Assembly: GCA_963724495.1 (NCBI GenBank)
Contig: CAVRUZ010000002.1
Coordinates: 496,001 to 560,000 of the forward strand
Origin: CAVRUZ01 sp963724495
Lineage (GTDB): Bacteria > Actinomycetota > Actinomycetes > Propionibacteriales > DAIQRJ01
Direction: 5' to 3'
DNA: 64,000 bases
Every line of letters begins with the position of its first letter. The stretch's first letter is position 1. The notes under the pieces are model-generated. The model made no database searches and had not been told where the DNA came from. It worked only from the letters and a program-made list of their open reading frames with translations. Below, piece after piece: positions 26,512 to 35,349 of the stretch. The position numbers and the translations under genes are program-made.

Positions 26512-28782
26512 CTAGTGCTGCAACCCCAGGCGTGCCTGCAGGCGCAACAACGGGGCAGGTGCCCACCAGTTCAACCGGCCGAGCAGCGTCATCGTCGCGG
26601 GCACGAGCAGCATCCGCACCAGCGTGGCATCGATGAAGACCGCAACGGCCAGCGCGACGCCGGTCTGCTTCACGACCAGCAGCTCGCCGAAGATGAAGCC
26701 GGAGAACACGATCACGACCAGCGCCGCTGCGCAGGTGATGATGCGACCGGTGTTCTGCAGGCCGTGCCGCACAGCTGCGTTCGTCGTCTCGCCGGCGCGG
26801 TGGTGGTCGAGTATCCGGGCGAGCAGGAACACCTCGTAGTCCATCGACAACCCGAACCCGAACGCGAGCATCAGCACCGGGACGGTCGACTCGACGCCGC
26901 CGGCAGGCGTGTAGTCCAGCAGGCGGGTGAGGTGGCCGCCGGTGAAGATCCAGGACACGATGCCGAGGCTGGCTCCCAGGGACAGCGCGTTCATCAGCAG
27001 TGCCTTGATCGGGATCAGTAGCGAGCCGGTCATGGCGAACAGCAACACGCCGGTCGCGACGACCACCAGGCCGAGCGCGAGCGGTGCACGGTCGACCATG
27101 GCTTGGGTGAAGTCAGCCAGCAGGGCGGCCGGGCCGGTGACCAGGCCGTCCTGTCCGTCGGGCGGGTTGTCGCGGAGCTCCTGTACGAGTTCGCGCGACT
27201 GGTCGGAGAGCGGGTCCCCGCCAGACCGTAGGGAGACGAGCTGGAACGGCGGGTTGCCGTCCGCAGCCTCGAACGCGCGTACCGGGTCGACGCCGGTGAC
27301 CTGATCGAGCTCGCCGGCAGCTTGTGCGTAGCTCGCTGCCTCCGCGCTGGTGGCATCAGGGAGGACGACCTGCACGTCGGAAGCGCCGGCGAGGGGGAAT
27401 CGGTCGTCGATCTCCTCGATCACCTGCCGGACCGGGTCGTCTGCCGGGAGCAGCCCGACGCCGGAGGCGGTCAGCCGGAAGTTCGTCAGCGGCAGGCACA
27501 GGGTCAGCAGCACGAGCGTGACCGCCACGACCCAGAGCAGGGGGCGACGCTGCACGAGGGCGCCAAGCCGCGAGAACACACCGTGTGGTGGAGCGATGTC
27601 ACCCACCCGCCGCAGCACGTGGCGCAGTCCGGGAACGCGGTACAACGACCCCGGTCTGACCAGCCGCTGACCGAACAGCGCGAGCATCACCGGCGTGGCG
27701 AAGATCGCTACGAGCATCGCCACGATCACGACGCTGATGGAGGCGGCGCCGATCGCCCGCAGGATCGATGCTTCGAACACCAGCATGCCGCCGACGGAGA
27801 TCGTGACCGTGATCCCGGAGAACAGCACCGTCCGCCCGGCGGTGGCCACGGTTCGGCCGATGGCGGCGATCAGCTGTTCGCGGTCGGGCGAGGCTCCCGC
27901 AGGCAGATCCCGTCGGACCTCCTCGCGGAACCTGCTGACCATCAGCAGGCCGTAGTCGATGCACAGGCCGAGGCCGAGAACCGACACCACGTTGACGACT
28001 GTCGCGTCGAGGTCGAGGAAGGTGGAGAACACGAACAGTGAGGCAAGGGCACCGGCTATCGAGGCGATGGCGCCCACGATCGGCATGCCCGCCGCGATGA
28101 ACCCGCCGAACACCAGGGCCATCACCAGCAGGCTGACCGGAAGCGCGATCCCCTCGCCGGTTCGCAGGTCCTTCTCGATCTGTCCGGTGATGGCTTCGAC
28201 CAGCAGGTCGACACTCGTGATCCCGGCGGTGCTGCCGGGTACGTCGTCCGCGATGGCGAGCAGGTCGTCCTCCACGGCAAGGCGAGCGGCCTCGCCCTCC
28301 TCTTCGCCGAGGTCGGGCTTGAGCGTCACCGAGACCAGCAGAGCGTTGCCGTCGGAGGCGATCAGAGCCTTGCCGGCCTCGCCGTCGTAGGGGGTGCCGA
28401 CCTGGAGGACGTCGGGATCACTCCGGAGGTCCTTCGCCGAGGCCTGGACCGCAGTCCGGGTGGCGGTTGCGGAGGGGTCGACATGGTCCAGCAGGAGCGT
28501 GGTCGTTCCGCCCGTGCCTTCGGCGTCGTTGATCATGTTCAGGGCCTGGACTGCCTCGCCGGACACTTGGGGCGCGCCGGAGGTCAATCTCTCGAACAGG
28601 GAACCGGTGCCGAAGGCTCCCGCGGCGAGGGCGAAGGCGAGCAGCACTGCCGCCACCCAGACCGCACCCACGATGCGGGCGTTGCGGGCGCAGAACCGGC
28701 CGGCGGAGTCGAGTCTCGACAGCCGCTGCCGGCGGTGGGCGCCGGGCACCCGGGCAGGGGCAGTCTGGGTCGAAGTTGACAT
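26512..28782 (-). CDS. MMPL-family RND transporter
   Basis: A 756-aa RND-superfamily membrane protein of the MMPL/YdfJ type, with two repeats of one helix, a large extracytoplasmic loop and a five-helix bundle. VLGLGLCIDYGLLMVSRFREE and MLAFGFGLSMDYEVFLLARI are the paired signatures carrying the proton-relay Asp-Tyr residues in helices 4 and 10. Relatives export lipids, siderophores or drugs; the cargo here is unknown. The start at 28782 is eleven bases after the ctaA stop, so it is probably co-transcribed with ctaA, an arrangement I would attribute to position rather than function. Confidence 0.9.
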   Translation of the reverse strand: MSTSTQTAPARVPGAHRRQRLSRLDSAGRFCARNARIVGAVWVAAVLLAFALAAGAFGTGSLFERLTSGAPQVSGEAVQALNMINDAEGTGGTTTLLLDHVDPSATATRTAVQASAKDLRSDPDVLQVGTPYDGEAGKALIASDGNALLVSVTLKPDLGEEEGEAARLAVEDDLLAIADDVPGSTAGITSVDLLVEAITGQIEKDLRTGEGIALPVSLLVMALVFGGFIAAGMPIVGAIASIAGALASLFVFSTFLDLDATVVNVVSVLGLGLCIDYGLLMVSRFREEVRRDLPAGASPDREQLIAAIGRTVATAGRTVLFSGITVTISVGGMLVFEASILRAIGAASISVVIVAMLVAIFATPVMLALFGQRLVRPGSLYRVPGLRHVLRRVGDIAPPHGVFSRLGALVQRRPLLWVVAVTLVLLTLCLPLTNFRLTASGVGLLPADDPVRQVIEEIDDRFPLAGASDVQVVLPDATSAEAASYAQAAGELDQVTGVDPVRAFEAADGNPPFQLVSLRSGGDPLSDQSRELVQELRDNPPDGQDGLVTGPAALLADFTQAMVDRAPLALGLVVVATGVLLFAMTGSLLIPIKALLMNALSLGASLGIVSWIFTGGHLTRLLDYTPAGGVESTVPVLMLAFGFGLSMDYEVFLLARILDHHRAGETTNAAVRHGLQNTGRIITCAAALVVIVFSGFIFGELLVVKQTGVALAVAVFIDATLVRMLLVPATMTLLGRLNWWAPAPLLRLQARLGLQH

Positions 28783-28793
28783 GGGACGGCGGC

Positions 28794-29751
28794 TCAGGCC
28801 GGTTGCTCGAGGAACGCGTACGTCGACAAGACGAGTCGCGTGGTGACGGCAGCCACGAGCGCGGCGCCGAGGAGATGGAGACCCACGAGGGCGATCGGCA
28901 GCGACGTCGCGTACTGGACGGCGCCGATCAGTCCCTGCGCCAGTTGGACAGCGAGGGTGATGACCGACCAGCGACGCAGCTCGGCGTCCCCGATGGCGAA
29001 CGCAGCGGCCACCGTCCCAATCGACAGCCCCACCAGAAGGCAGACGAGGTCGGCGTGCAGCTGACTGGTGGCCAGCGGGCTCAAGCCGTTACGCGCCGCA
29101 CCGGAGTCGCCGGCATGCGGGCCGCTGCCAGTGACGACGGTGCCGGTGGCCAGCACGGCCACGGTCAGAACGGCCACACCGCCGACCAGCCAGGAGATCG
29201 AGCGGGGGAGCGCCCGGCGCCCGAGGGACCGCCCTCGACGGACCCGGTTCAGGAAGACCACGCAGAGCGCGATGAGCGCGGGCGACAACAGGAAGTGCAG
29301 GCTCACCACCCACGGGTTGAGCCCAGTCAGGACGGTGATGCCGCCCATGACCGCCTGGGCCGGCACGGAGAGCGCGACGAAGAAGGCGAGAACGGCCACG
29401 CCGCGATCCCGCCGCCACCGGGTCAGTGCGAGCGCGAAGTTCACGACCACGATCGAGAGCCAGGAGCACACCGATCAGCCGGTTGCCGAACTCGATCGCA
29501 CCGTGCAGGCCGAGATCGGGGTGCGACACCAGGGACGTCTCGGTGCACCGCGGCCAGGTGGGGCACCCGAGCCCCGAACCGGTGAGCCGCACGGCGCCAC
29601 CGGTGACCACGATGGCGATGTTGCCGACGAGGCTCGCCCAGGCGGTGACCCGCAGGGCGGCGCCCGGCGCCCTCTCCATGAGATCCGGTAGGTCCGGCGG
29701 CGTGCCGACGGTCAGGCCACCGCCGGTCGGCGGGATAGGGGAGGCCGGCAT
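28794..29751 (-). CDS. ctaA: Heme A synthase CtaA/COX15 (frameshifted as sequenced)
   Basis: Oxidises heme O to heme A for cytochrome c oxidase, acting after CtaB. The N-terminal half has the family signature GGAVRLTGSGLGCPTWPRC and HGAIEFGNRL with a heme-ligand His; the C-terminal half, with HFLLSPAL and SQLHADLVCLL His residues, is in another frame. The junction lies at about 29455-29463; removing one base of CTGGCTC reconnects GVLLL with SIVVVNFALA. Corrected length is about 318 aa, with eight hydrophobic helices expected. The ATG at 29751 sits one base after the epimerase stop. Since aerobic actinobacteria need heme A, sequence error is the likely cause. Confidence 0.87.
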
Positions 29752-29752
29752 G

Positions 29753-30310
29753 TCAGCCGAGCACTTGGGCGAGCGTCGGCGCGCTCCGGTCCTTGTGGGA
29801 GAGGCGGGAGAGGTCGGCGGGGTCGATCTCGAGGGGCCACCGGATGCCCAGTGCAGGATCCAGGGGTGACACCGCGAGCCCCGCACCCGGGACCCACTCG
29901 CTGGTGAAGCAGTAGACGTACTGGGTGGGGCTGGGTGAGGTCGACTGGAAGCCGTTGCACACACCTTCCGGAACCAGAACCTGGTCACCCGGCTGGAGGA
30001 CCTGCTGCACGACGGCTCCTCGCGTCGGCGAGTCGGCCCGCGTGTCGATCCAGGCGCCGTAGGCGGTGCCGTGGGCGATGGCGACGACCTTGGTCATCGG
30101 CTCGGCATGCATCCCGCGGATCGCGCCAGGCACGGTCTCGGTCACGTTGATCTGCTGGAAGGGCGGCAACTCGATTCCCACCCCGGCGAACGCAGATGCC
30201 CGGAAGAACTCGCGGACGGCCCCTCGGTCCTCGATCACCTGCTTCATCCGGATCAGTCGGAGGCCGGGGATCTCCGTGCCGGACGCGTCGAACTCGATGA
30301 TCTGGAACAC
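29753..30310 (-). CDS. rmlC: dTDP-4-dehydrorhamnose 3,5-epimerase-like protein
   Basis: A 185-aa cupin of the RmlC family, which epimerises dTDP-4-dehydro-6-deoxyglucose at C3 and C5. PGAIRGMHAEPMTKVVAIAHG carries the catalytic His, AYGAWIDTRADSPTRG the acidic partner, and QYVYCFTSEWVPG the Tyr. The usual RGLHYQ reads RGMHAE here, so this could be a 3-only or otherwise altered epimerase. The GTG at 30310 has TACCGT six bases upstream, implying a leaderless start. The gene is immediately followed by ctaA. Confidence 0.82.
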   Translation of the reverse strand: MFQIIEFDASGTEIPGLRLIRMKQVIEDRGAVREFFRASAFAGVGIELPPFQQINVTETVPGAIRGMHAEPMTKVVAIAHGTAYGAWIDTRADSPTRGAVVQQVLQPGDQVLVPEGVCNGFQSTSPSPTQYVYCFTSEWVPGAGLAVSPLDPALGIRWPLEIDPADLSRLSHKDRSAPTLAQVLG

Positions 30311-30316
30311 CGGGCA

Positions 30317-30322
30317 ACGGTA
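30317..30322 (-). promoter_or_regulatory. -10 hexamer TACCGT, leaderless rmlC-like gene
   Basis: Six bases separate TACCGT from the GTG at 30310 on the minus strand. Confidence 0.5.
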
Positions 30323-30404
30323 CCGAGGGCGAGCCGTAGGTTGGTCGCCGATCTCCGGCGCGCCCTGCCGACACGCCGCCGCTGTGGGGCACCGATCGGA
30401 GGTT

Positions 30405-30423
30405 GCAGGTTAGGCAAGCCTTC
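30405..30423 (+). promoter_or_regulatory. Candidate IdeR/DtxR iron box upstream of sufR
   Basis: The 19-mer at 30405-30423 matches the known iron-box consensus TTAGGTTAGGCTAACCTAA at 13 of 19 positions, including AGGTTAGGC without a break. It would place the SUF operon under iron-dependent repression. The match is moderate. Confidence 0.4.
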
Positions 30424-30452
30424 GTTGCGGCCGTTTGGGTAAATACGCAACG
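30423..30452 (+). promoter_or_regulatory. Candidate SufR operator (7-16-7 inverted repeat)
   Basis: CGTTGCG (30423-30429) and CGCAACG (30446-30452) form a perfect inverted repeat with a 16-nt spacer, eight bases before the sufR GTG. An AT-rich segment GGGTAAATAC inside the spacer could be the -10 region, so a bound dimer would block transcription. Autoregulation by SufR is the family norm. Confidence 0.45.
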
Positions 30453-30460
30453 ATGGCATA

Positions 30461-31327
30461 GTGAAAACGATCGACGTGCAGGAGCGACCCCGTGACGGGG
30501 TCTCTTCGAGCGCGCCGACGCCCGGCTCCAGGCAGGTGAACGTCCGTGCCGGCGGGGATCCCGGTGACCAGTTCGACCATGGCACCCGCGAGCGCGTGGC
30601 CAGGGCGCTGTTGCTGGAACGGGCCGTCACCGCGTCGGCCATCTCGACCGAGCTGGGCCTCACCGCCGCCGCGGTCCGTCGTCACCTGGACGCGCTCGAA
30701 GCAGACGGACTGGCCGAGCCGTACGAACTGCTCGCCACCGGTCAGCGTGGCCGTCCCGCCCGAGCCTTCCGGCTCACCGAAGCGGGACGCGATCGCTTCC
30801 CCGACGGCTATGAGGACCTCGCGCTGTCAGCGATGCGCTTCCTCGGCGCCAACGGCGGCCAGCAGGCGGTGGACGCGTTCGCCCGCAAGCACGCCGAGCG
30901 GCTGGAGCGAAGGCTCGGCGACTGGGCCTCCCGACCGGCCCCGACAGAGACCGACGCAACCGGCACTGCCGACTCGGAGGCTCCCAGCGACGACGTGCTC
31001 GCCGCCAGGTTCGCCGAGGCACTGACCCAGGCCGGGTACCCGTCCTCGGTCCGGCCCGTCGGCACCGGCGTGCAGCTGTGCCAGCACCACTGCCCGGTCG
31101 CCCACATCGCCACCGCCTTCCCGCAGCTGTGCGAGGCGGAGACCGAGGTGTTCGCCCAGATCCTCGGGCGGCACGTCCAGCGTCTCGCCACGATCGCGCA
31201 CGGCGACGGGGTCTGCACAACCCACATACCGGCACGACCCGAGACCGCAAGCCCCCGAAGCACCTCACCCGAACCTCTTGAAACGCCTGATACCGGCTCC
31301 GCCGGACGGAAGGACATCTCTCGATGA
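30461..31327 (+). CDS. sufR: SufR, Fe-S-sensing transcriptional regulator
   Basis: A 288-aa ArsR/DeoR-like winged-helix repressor that senses cluster status and controls the SUF operon. A helix-turn-helix region lies at about 42-85 (ALLLERAVTASAISTELGLT). Four C-terminal cysteines, C207, C211 (CQHHC), C224 (PQLCEAE) and C252 (GDGVCTTH), fit the SufR cluster-binding motif. A Thr/Glu/Asp-rich linker lies at about 160-178. The GTG at 30461 follows the operator; a later in-frame GTG at 30536 is a possible alternative. The stop overlaps the sufB ATG (ATGA). Confidence 0.92.
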   Translation: MKTIDVQERPRDGVSSSAPTPGSRQVNVRAGGDPGDQFDHGTRERVARALLLERAVTASAISTELGLTAAAVRRHLDALEADGLAEPYELLATGQRGRPARAFRLTEAGRDRFPDGYEDLALSAMRFLGANGGQQAVDAFARKHAERLERRLGDWASRPAPTETDATGTADSEAPSDDVLAARFAEALTQAGYPSSVRPVGTGVQLCQHHCPVAHIATAFPQLCEAETEVFAQILGRHVQRLATIAHGDGVCTTHIPARPETASPRSTSPEPLETPDTGSAGRKDISR

Positions 31328-32790
31328 CCGTCACCGACAAGCTGCAGAGCACCGACGCCACCGTGCCCGTGGCCGACAGCAAGGCCGAGCAGGACCGCAC
31401 GATCGACGCCCTCGGTCGCTACAAGTTCGGGTGGTCCGACTCCGACGTCGCCGGAGCCTCCGCCCAGCGCGGGCTCAGCGAGGCAGTGGTCAGGGACATC
31501 TCCGGCAAGAAGGACGAGCCGGAGTGGATGCTGAAGCGCCGCCTGCGCGGGCTCCAGCTGTTCGACCGCAAGCCCATGCCCGCCTGGGGATCCGACCTGT
31601 CCGGCATCGACTTCGACAACATCAAGTACTTCGTCCGCTCCACCGAGAAGCAGGCCGCCAGCTGGGACGACCTGCCGGCAGACATCAAGAACACCTACGA
31701 CCGGCTCGGCATCCCCGAGGCGGAGAAGCAGCGCCTGGTCTCGGGTATCGCGGCCCAGTACGAGTCGGAGGTCGTCTACCACAAGATCAACGAGGAGCTG
31801 GAGAAGCAGGGCGTCATCTTCCTCGACACCGACACCGGCCTGAAGGAGCACCCCGAGCTGTTCGAGGAGTACTTCGGCACGGTGATCCCGGTCGGCGACA
31901 ACAAGTTCGCCTCGCTGAACACCTCGGTCTGGTCGGGCGGCTCGTTCATCTACGTGCCGAAGGGCGTGCACGTCGAGATCCCGCTGCAGGCCTACTTCCG
32001 GATCAACACCGAGAACATGGGCCAGTTCGAGCGCACGCTGATCATCGTCGACGAGGGCGCCTACGTGCACTACGTCGAAGGCTGCACGGCGCCGATCTAC
32101 AGCTCCGACTCGCTGCACTCCGCCGTGGTCGAGATCATCGTGAAGAAGGGCGCTCGCTGCCGCTACACGACCATCCAGAACTGGTCGAACAACGTCTACA
32201 ACCTCGTCACCAAGCGCGCGACCTGCGAGGCCGGCGCGACGATGGAGTGGGTCGACGGCAACATCGGGTCGAAGGTCACGATGAAGTACCCGGCCGTCTA
32301 CCTGATGGGCGAGCACGCTCGCGGCGAGACGCTGTCGATCGCGTTCGCCGGTGAGGGACAGCACCAGGACGCCGGCGCCAAGATGGTCCACTGCGCTCCG
32401 CACACGTCGAGTTCGATCATCTCGAAGTCGGTGGCCCGCGGCGGGGGCCGCACGTCCTACCGCGGTCTCCTGCAGGTGCAGGACGGCGCCTACGGGTCGG
32501 CCAGCACGGTCAAGTGCGACGCGCTGCTCGTCGACAGCATCAGCAGATCCGACACCTATCCCTACGTCGACGTGCGTGAGGACGACGTGACCCTCGGGCA
32601 CGAGGCCACCGTGTCCAAGGTCAGCGACGACCAGCTCTTCTACCTGATGAGCCGCGGCATGGGCGAGGACGAGGCGATGGCGATGATCGTCCGCGGCTTC
32701 GTCGAGCCGATCGCCCGCGAGCTCCCGATGGAGTACGCGCTGGAACTCAACCGGCTGATCGAGCTGCAGATGGAGGGTGCGGTCGGCTGA
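31324..32790 (+). CDS. sufB: Fe-S cluster assembly protein SufB
   Basis: A 488-aa scaffold subunit of the SufBCD complex, where the nascent iron-sulfur cluster is built in the cytoplasm. NTSVWSGGSFIYVPKGVHVEIPLQ, the beta-helix core and TSSSIISKSVARGGGRTSYRGLL are family landmarks; Cys in VKCDALLVDS and His in LGHEATVS lie in the region that meets SufD. No intein interrupts the gene, unlike some mycobacterial sufB genes. Overlaps sufR by 4 nt; sufD follows after a 57-nt gap. Confidence 0.97.
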   Translation: MTVTDKLQSTDATVPVADSKAEQDRTIDALGRYKFGWSDSDVAGASAQRGLSEAVVRDISGKKDEPEWMLKRRLRGLQLFDRKPMPAWGSDLSGIDFDNIKYFVRSTEKQAASWDDLPADIKNTYDRLGIPEAEKQRLVSGIAAQYESEVVYHKINEELEKQGVIFLDTDTGLKEHPELFEEYFGTVIPVGDNKFASLNTSVWSGGSFIYVPKGVHVEIPLQAYFRINTENMGQFERTLIIVDEGAYVHYVEGCTAPIYSSDSLHSAVVEIIVKKGARCRYTTIQNWSNNVYNLVTKRATCEAGATMEWVDGNIGSKVTMKYPAVYLMGEHARGETLSIAFAGEGQHQDAGAKMVHCAPHTSSSIISKSVARGGGRTSYRGLLQVQDGAYGSASTVKCDALLVDSISRSDTYPYVDVREDDVTLGHEATVSKVSDDQLFYLMSRGMGEDEAMAMIVRGFVEPIARELPMEYALELNRLIELQMEGAVG

Positions 32791-32847
32791 TCGCCGGCCA
32801 CGCCCACCAGCTGTACCGACAGCAGTTCCCGGCATGACCGGAGACAG

Positions 32848-34173
32848 ATGAGAGACGGGAAGAACAGCCCCACCGTGTCAACGTTGCAAGCACCTGCCCT
32901 CGCCGGCGCCCTGGAGACCTCCGATCGGGTCGCCAGCCACCTGCACCCGACCGGCTCCTCGGTGGTCGCCGACCACCCCGTGCCCACCGGGCGCGAGGAG
33001 ATCTGGCGGTTCACCCCGCTCAAGCGGCTCCGCGGACTGCACGCCGACGCCGAGTTCCAGCCGAGCGCCACGTCGTCCGGCTGGACCGGGCACGAGGGCG
33101 TGACGATCCGCAAGGTCGGGGGCGACGGCAGCGGCGACGAGCGCGCCCTGCGGGGCGTCTCGGGCTCCACGCCGACCGATCGCATGACCGCACGGATCCT
33201 CGCGGAGGTGCCGACCACGCTTCTCGTCGATGTCGAGGCCGAACGTGAGGTGGCCGAGCCGATCATCGTGCGCGTGTCGGGCTCCGACGCGAAGGTCACC
33301 GAGGCGGGCCACACGGTGCTCCGCTTCGGTGCGCACTCCAAGGCCGATGTGCTGTTGCTGCACGACGGATCTGCCAGCCTCGCCCAGGTCGTCGAGGTCG
33401 TGCTCGGCGACGGTGCCCAGGTCACGATGACCACCGTCCAGGACTGGGCCGACGACGCGGTGCACCTGGTGCACCACTGGGTGCACGTCGGCCGGGACGC
33501 CACGCTCAAGCACATCGCGGTGAGCTTCGGCGGCGACGTCGTCCGCCTCAACGTTGCCGTCGACTACGCCGGGCCGGGCGGTCGCGCCGACCTGTTCGGG
33601 CTGTACTTCGCCGACGCCGGCCAGCACCTGGAACACCGTCTGTTCATCGACCACAACGCGCCCAAGACGATCAGCAAGGTCGACTACAAGGGCGCGCTGC
33701 AGGGCAAGGGCGCGCACACGGTCTGGGTCGGCGATGTCCTGATCCGCAAGGTCGCCGAGGGCATCGAGACCTACGAGAGCAACCGCAACCTCGTCCTCAC
33801 CGACGGCTGCCGCGCCGACTCGGTCCCGAACCTCGAGATCGAGACCGGCGAGATCGTCGGTGCCGGGCACGCCAGCACCACCGGGCGATTCGACGAGGAG
33901 CAGCTCTTCTACCTGAAGAGCCGCGGGATCGAGGAGGCCGAGGCCCGGCGCCTCGTCGTGCACGGCTTCTTCGCCGACATCATCCGGCGGATCGGTGTGC
34001 CCGAGCTGCAGGAGCGCCTGATGGCCGAGGTCGAGGCCGAGCTCGAGTCGGTCGGCACCGAAGCGGGCTTCACGCCCTCGATGGTGGAGTCGCTGGTTCC
34101 GGTCGAGTCCTTGACCGTCGACGAAGCAGTCTCCGTGAGCCGGCCCTCCGCGACGAAGGGGGCTTCGGCATGA
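32848..34173 (+). CDS. sufD: Fe-S cluster assembly protein SufD
   Basis: A 441-aa paralogue of SufB that completes the SufBC2D scaffold. EEIWRFTPLKRLRGL is the conserved N-terminal SufD sequence; the C-terminal beta-helix has FIDHNAPKTISKVDYKGALQGKGAHTVWVGDVLI and GHASTTGRFDEEQLFYLKSRGI. A GTG at 32875 is an alternative start, but the ATG at 32848 has GGAG five bases upstream. About 45 residues after the beta-helix extend past the usual end. The stop overlaps the Rieske gene ATG. Confidence 0.95.
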   Translation: MRDGKNSPTVSTLQAPALAGALETSDRVASHLHPTGSSVVADHPVPTGREEIWRFTPLKRLRGLHADAEFQPSATSSGWTGHEGVTIRKVGGDGSGDERALRGVSGSTPTDRMTARILAEVPTTLLVDVEAEREVAEPIIVRVSGSDAKVTEAGHTVLRFGAHSKADVLLLHDGSASLAQVVEVVLGDGAQVTMTTVQDWADDAVHLVHHWVHVGRDATLKHIAVSFGGDVVRLNVAVDYAGPGGRADLFGLYFADAGQHLEHRLFIDHNAPKTISKVDYKGALQGKGAHTVWVGDVLIRKVAEGIETYESNRNLVLTDGCRADSVPNLEIETGEIVGAGHASTTGRFDEEQLFYLKSRGIEEAEARRLVVHGFFADIIRRIGVPELQERLMAEVEAELESVGTEAGFTPSMVESLVPVESLTVDEAVSVSRPSATKGASA

Positions 34174-34511
34174 CGATGACCCGCGCGTGCGCGCTGGCGG
34201 ATCTCGACGAGGCCACCCCCATCTCGGTCGACATCGAGGGCGAGGACGTTGCCCTGGTCAAGGTGGGCGACGAGGTCTTCGCGATCCGCGACGAGTGCTC
34301 GCACGCGAACATCGCGCTCAGCGAGGGCGACGTCGACGGCTGCACGCTCGAGTGCTGGATGCACGGCTCCCGCTTCGACCTGCGCACGGGCGAGCCCACC
34401 GGTCTGCCGGCGACGCAGCCGGTGCCGGTCTTCCGGGTGCAGATCGACGGCACCGACGTGTACGTCGACATCGACGACGAACTCAACGCCGAGCAGGCCG
34501 ACAGCGCCTGA
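34170..34511 (+). CDS. Rieske-type [2Fe-2S] ferredoxin of the SUF operon
   Basis: A 113-aa bifunctional-dioxygenase-type Rieske ferredoxin. The two cluster motifs are CSH (in DECSHANIAL) and CWMH (in LECWMHGSRFDL), giving two Cys and two His ligands. Its N-terminus MTMTRACALADLDEA and length match the non-heme ferredoxin conserved between sufD and sufC in actinobacteria. It may deliver electrons to cluster assembly, though the precise role is not established. Starts in the ATGA overlap with sufD; sufC follows after 49 nt. Confidence 0.93.
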   Translation: MTMTRACALADLDEATPISVDIEGEDVALVKVGDEVFAIRDECSHANIALSEGDVDGCTLECWMHGSRFDLRTGEPTGLPATQPVPVFRVQIDGTDVYVDIDDELNAEQADSA

Positions 34512-34560
34512 CCCAGACTTCCCTTAGCCAGGTTTGCGATTCAAAGGAGCAGTACCACCG

Positions 34561-35349
34561 ATGACAGCGACACCAACGACCAGCCCGCACCTGCAGATCA
34601 CCGACCTGCACGTGTCGGTCGACACCGACGCCGGCGCCAAGGAGATCCTCAGCGGCGTCGATCTCACGATCCGTGCCGGCGAGACGCACGCGATCATGGG
34701 TCCGAACGGCTCGGGCAAGTCCACGCTCGCCTACTCGATCGCGGGACATCCCAAGTACAAGGTCACCTCCGGCAGCATCACGCTCGACGGTGCGGACGTC
34801 CTCGCGATGACCGTCGACCAGAGGGCGCGGGCAGGACTCTTCCTCGCCATGCAGTACCCGGTCGAGGTGCCGGGCGTCTCGGTGGCGAACTTCCTCCGGA
34901 CCGCCAAGACCGCGATCGACGGCGAGGCGCCGAAGCTGCGCACGTGGGTCAAGGACGTGAACACCGCCCTCGCGAAGTTCGACCTCGAAGGCGGATTCGC
35001 GGATCGCAACGTGAACGAGGGATTCTCCGGTGGCGAGAAGAAGCGCCACGAGATCGCGCAGATGGAGTTGCTGAACCCGAAGGTCGCCGTGCTCGACGAG
35101 ACCGACTCCGGGCTCGACATCGACGCCCTGCGGATCGTCGCCGACGGCGTGAACCGCTTCCGGGCCGAGGGCGACCACGGGGTCCTGCTGATCACCCACT
35201 ACACCCGGATCCTCCGTTACATCACGCCGGACTTCGTGCACGTGTTCATCGCCGGGAAGGTCGCCGAGTCTGGCGGTGCGGAGCTGGCGGAGCGGCTCGA
35301 GGCCGAGGGCTACGACCGGTACGCGCGGCAGGCGGCGCCGTCGGCATGA
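34561..35349 (+). CDS. sufC: Fe-S cluster assembly ATPase SufC
   Basis: A 262-aa ABC-type ATPase that energises the SufBC2D scaffold. Walker A is GPNGSGKSTLAYSIAGHPKY, the signature is FSGGEKKRHEIAQM and Walker B is VAVLDETDSGLDIDAL, the DETDSGLD form being specific to SufC. The ATG at 34561 is chosen over an upstream TTG in frame; AAAGGAG sits eleven to twelve bases before it. Its stop overlaps the sufS ATG (ATGA). Confidence 0.97.
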   Translation: MTATPTTSPHLQITDLHVSVDTDAGAKEILSGVDLTIRAGETHAIMGPNGSGKSTLAYSIAGHPKYKVTSGSITLDGADVLAMTVDQRARAGLFLAMQYPVEVPGVSVANFLRTAKTAIDGEAPKLRTWVKDVNTALAKFDLEGGFADRNVNEGFSGGEKKRHEIAQMELLNPKVAVLDETDSGLDIDALRIVADGVNRFRAEGDHGVLLITHYTRILRYITPDFVHVFIAGKVAESGGAELAERLEAEGYDRYARQAAPSA

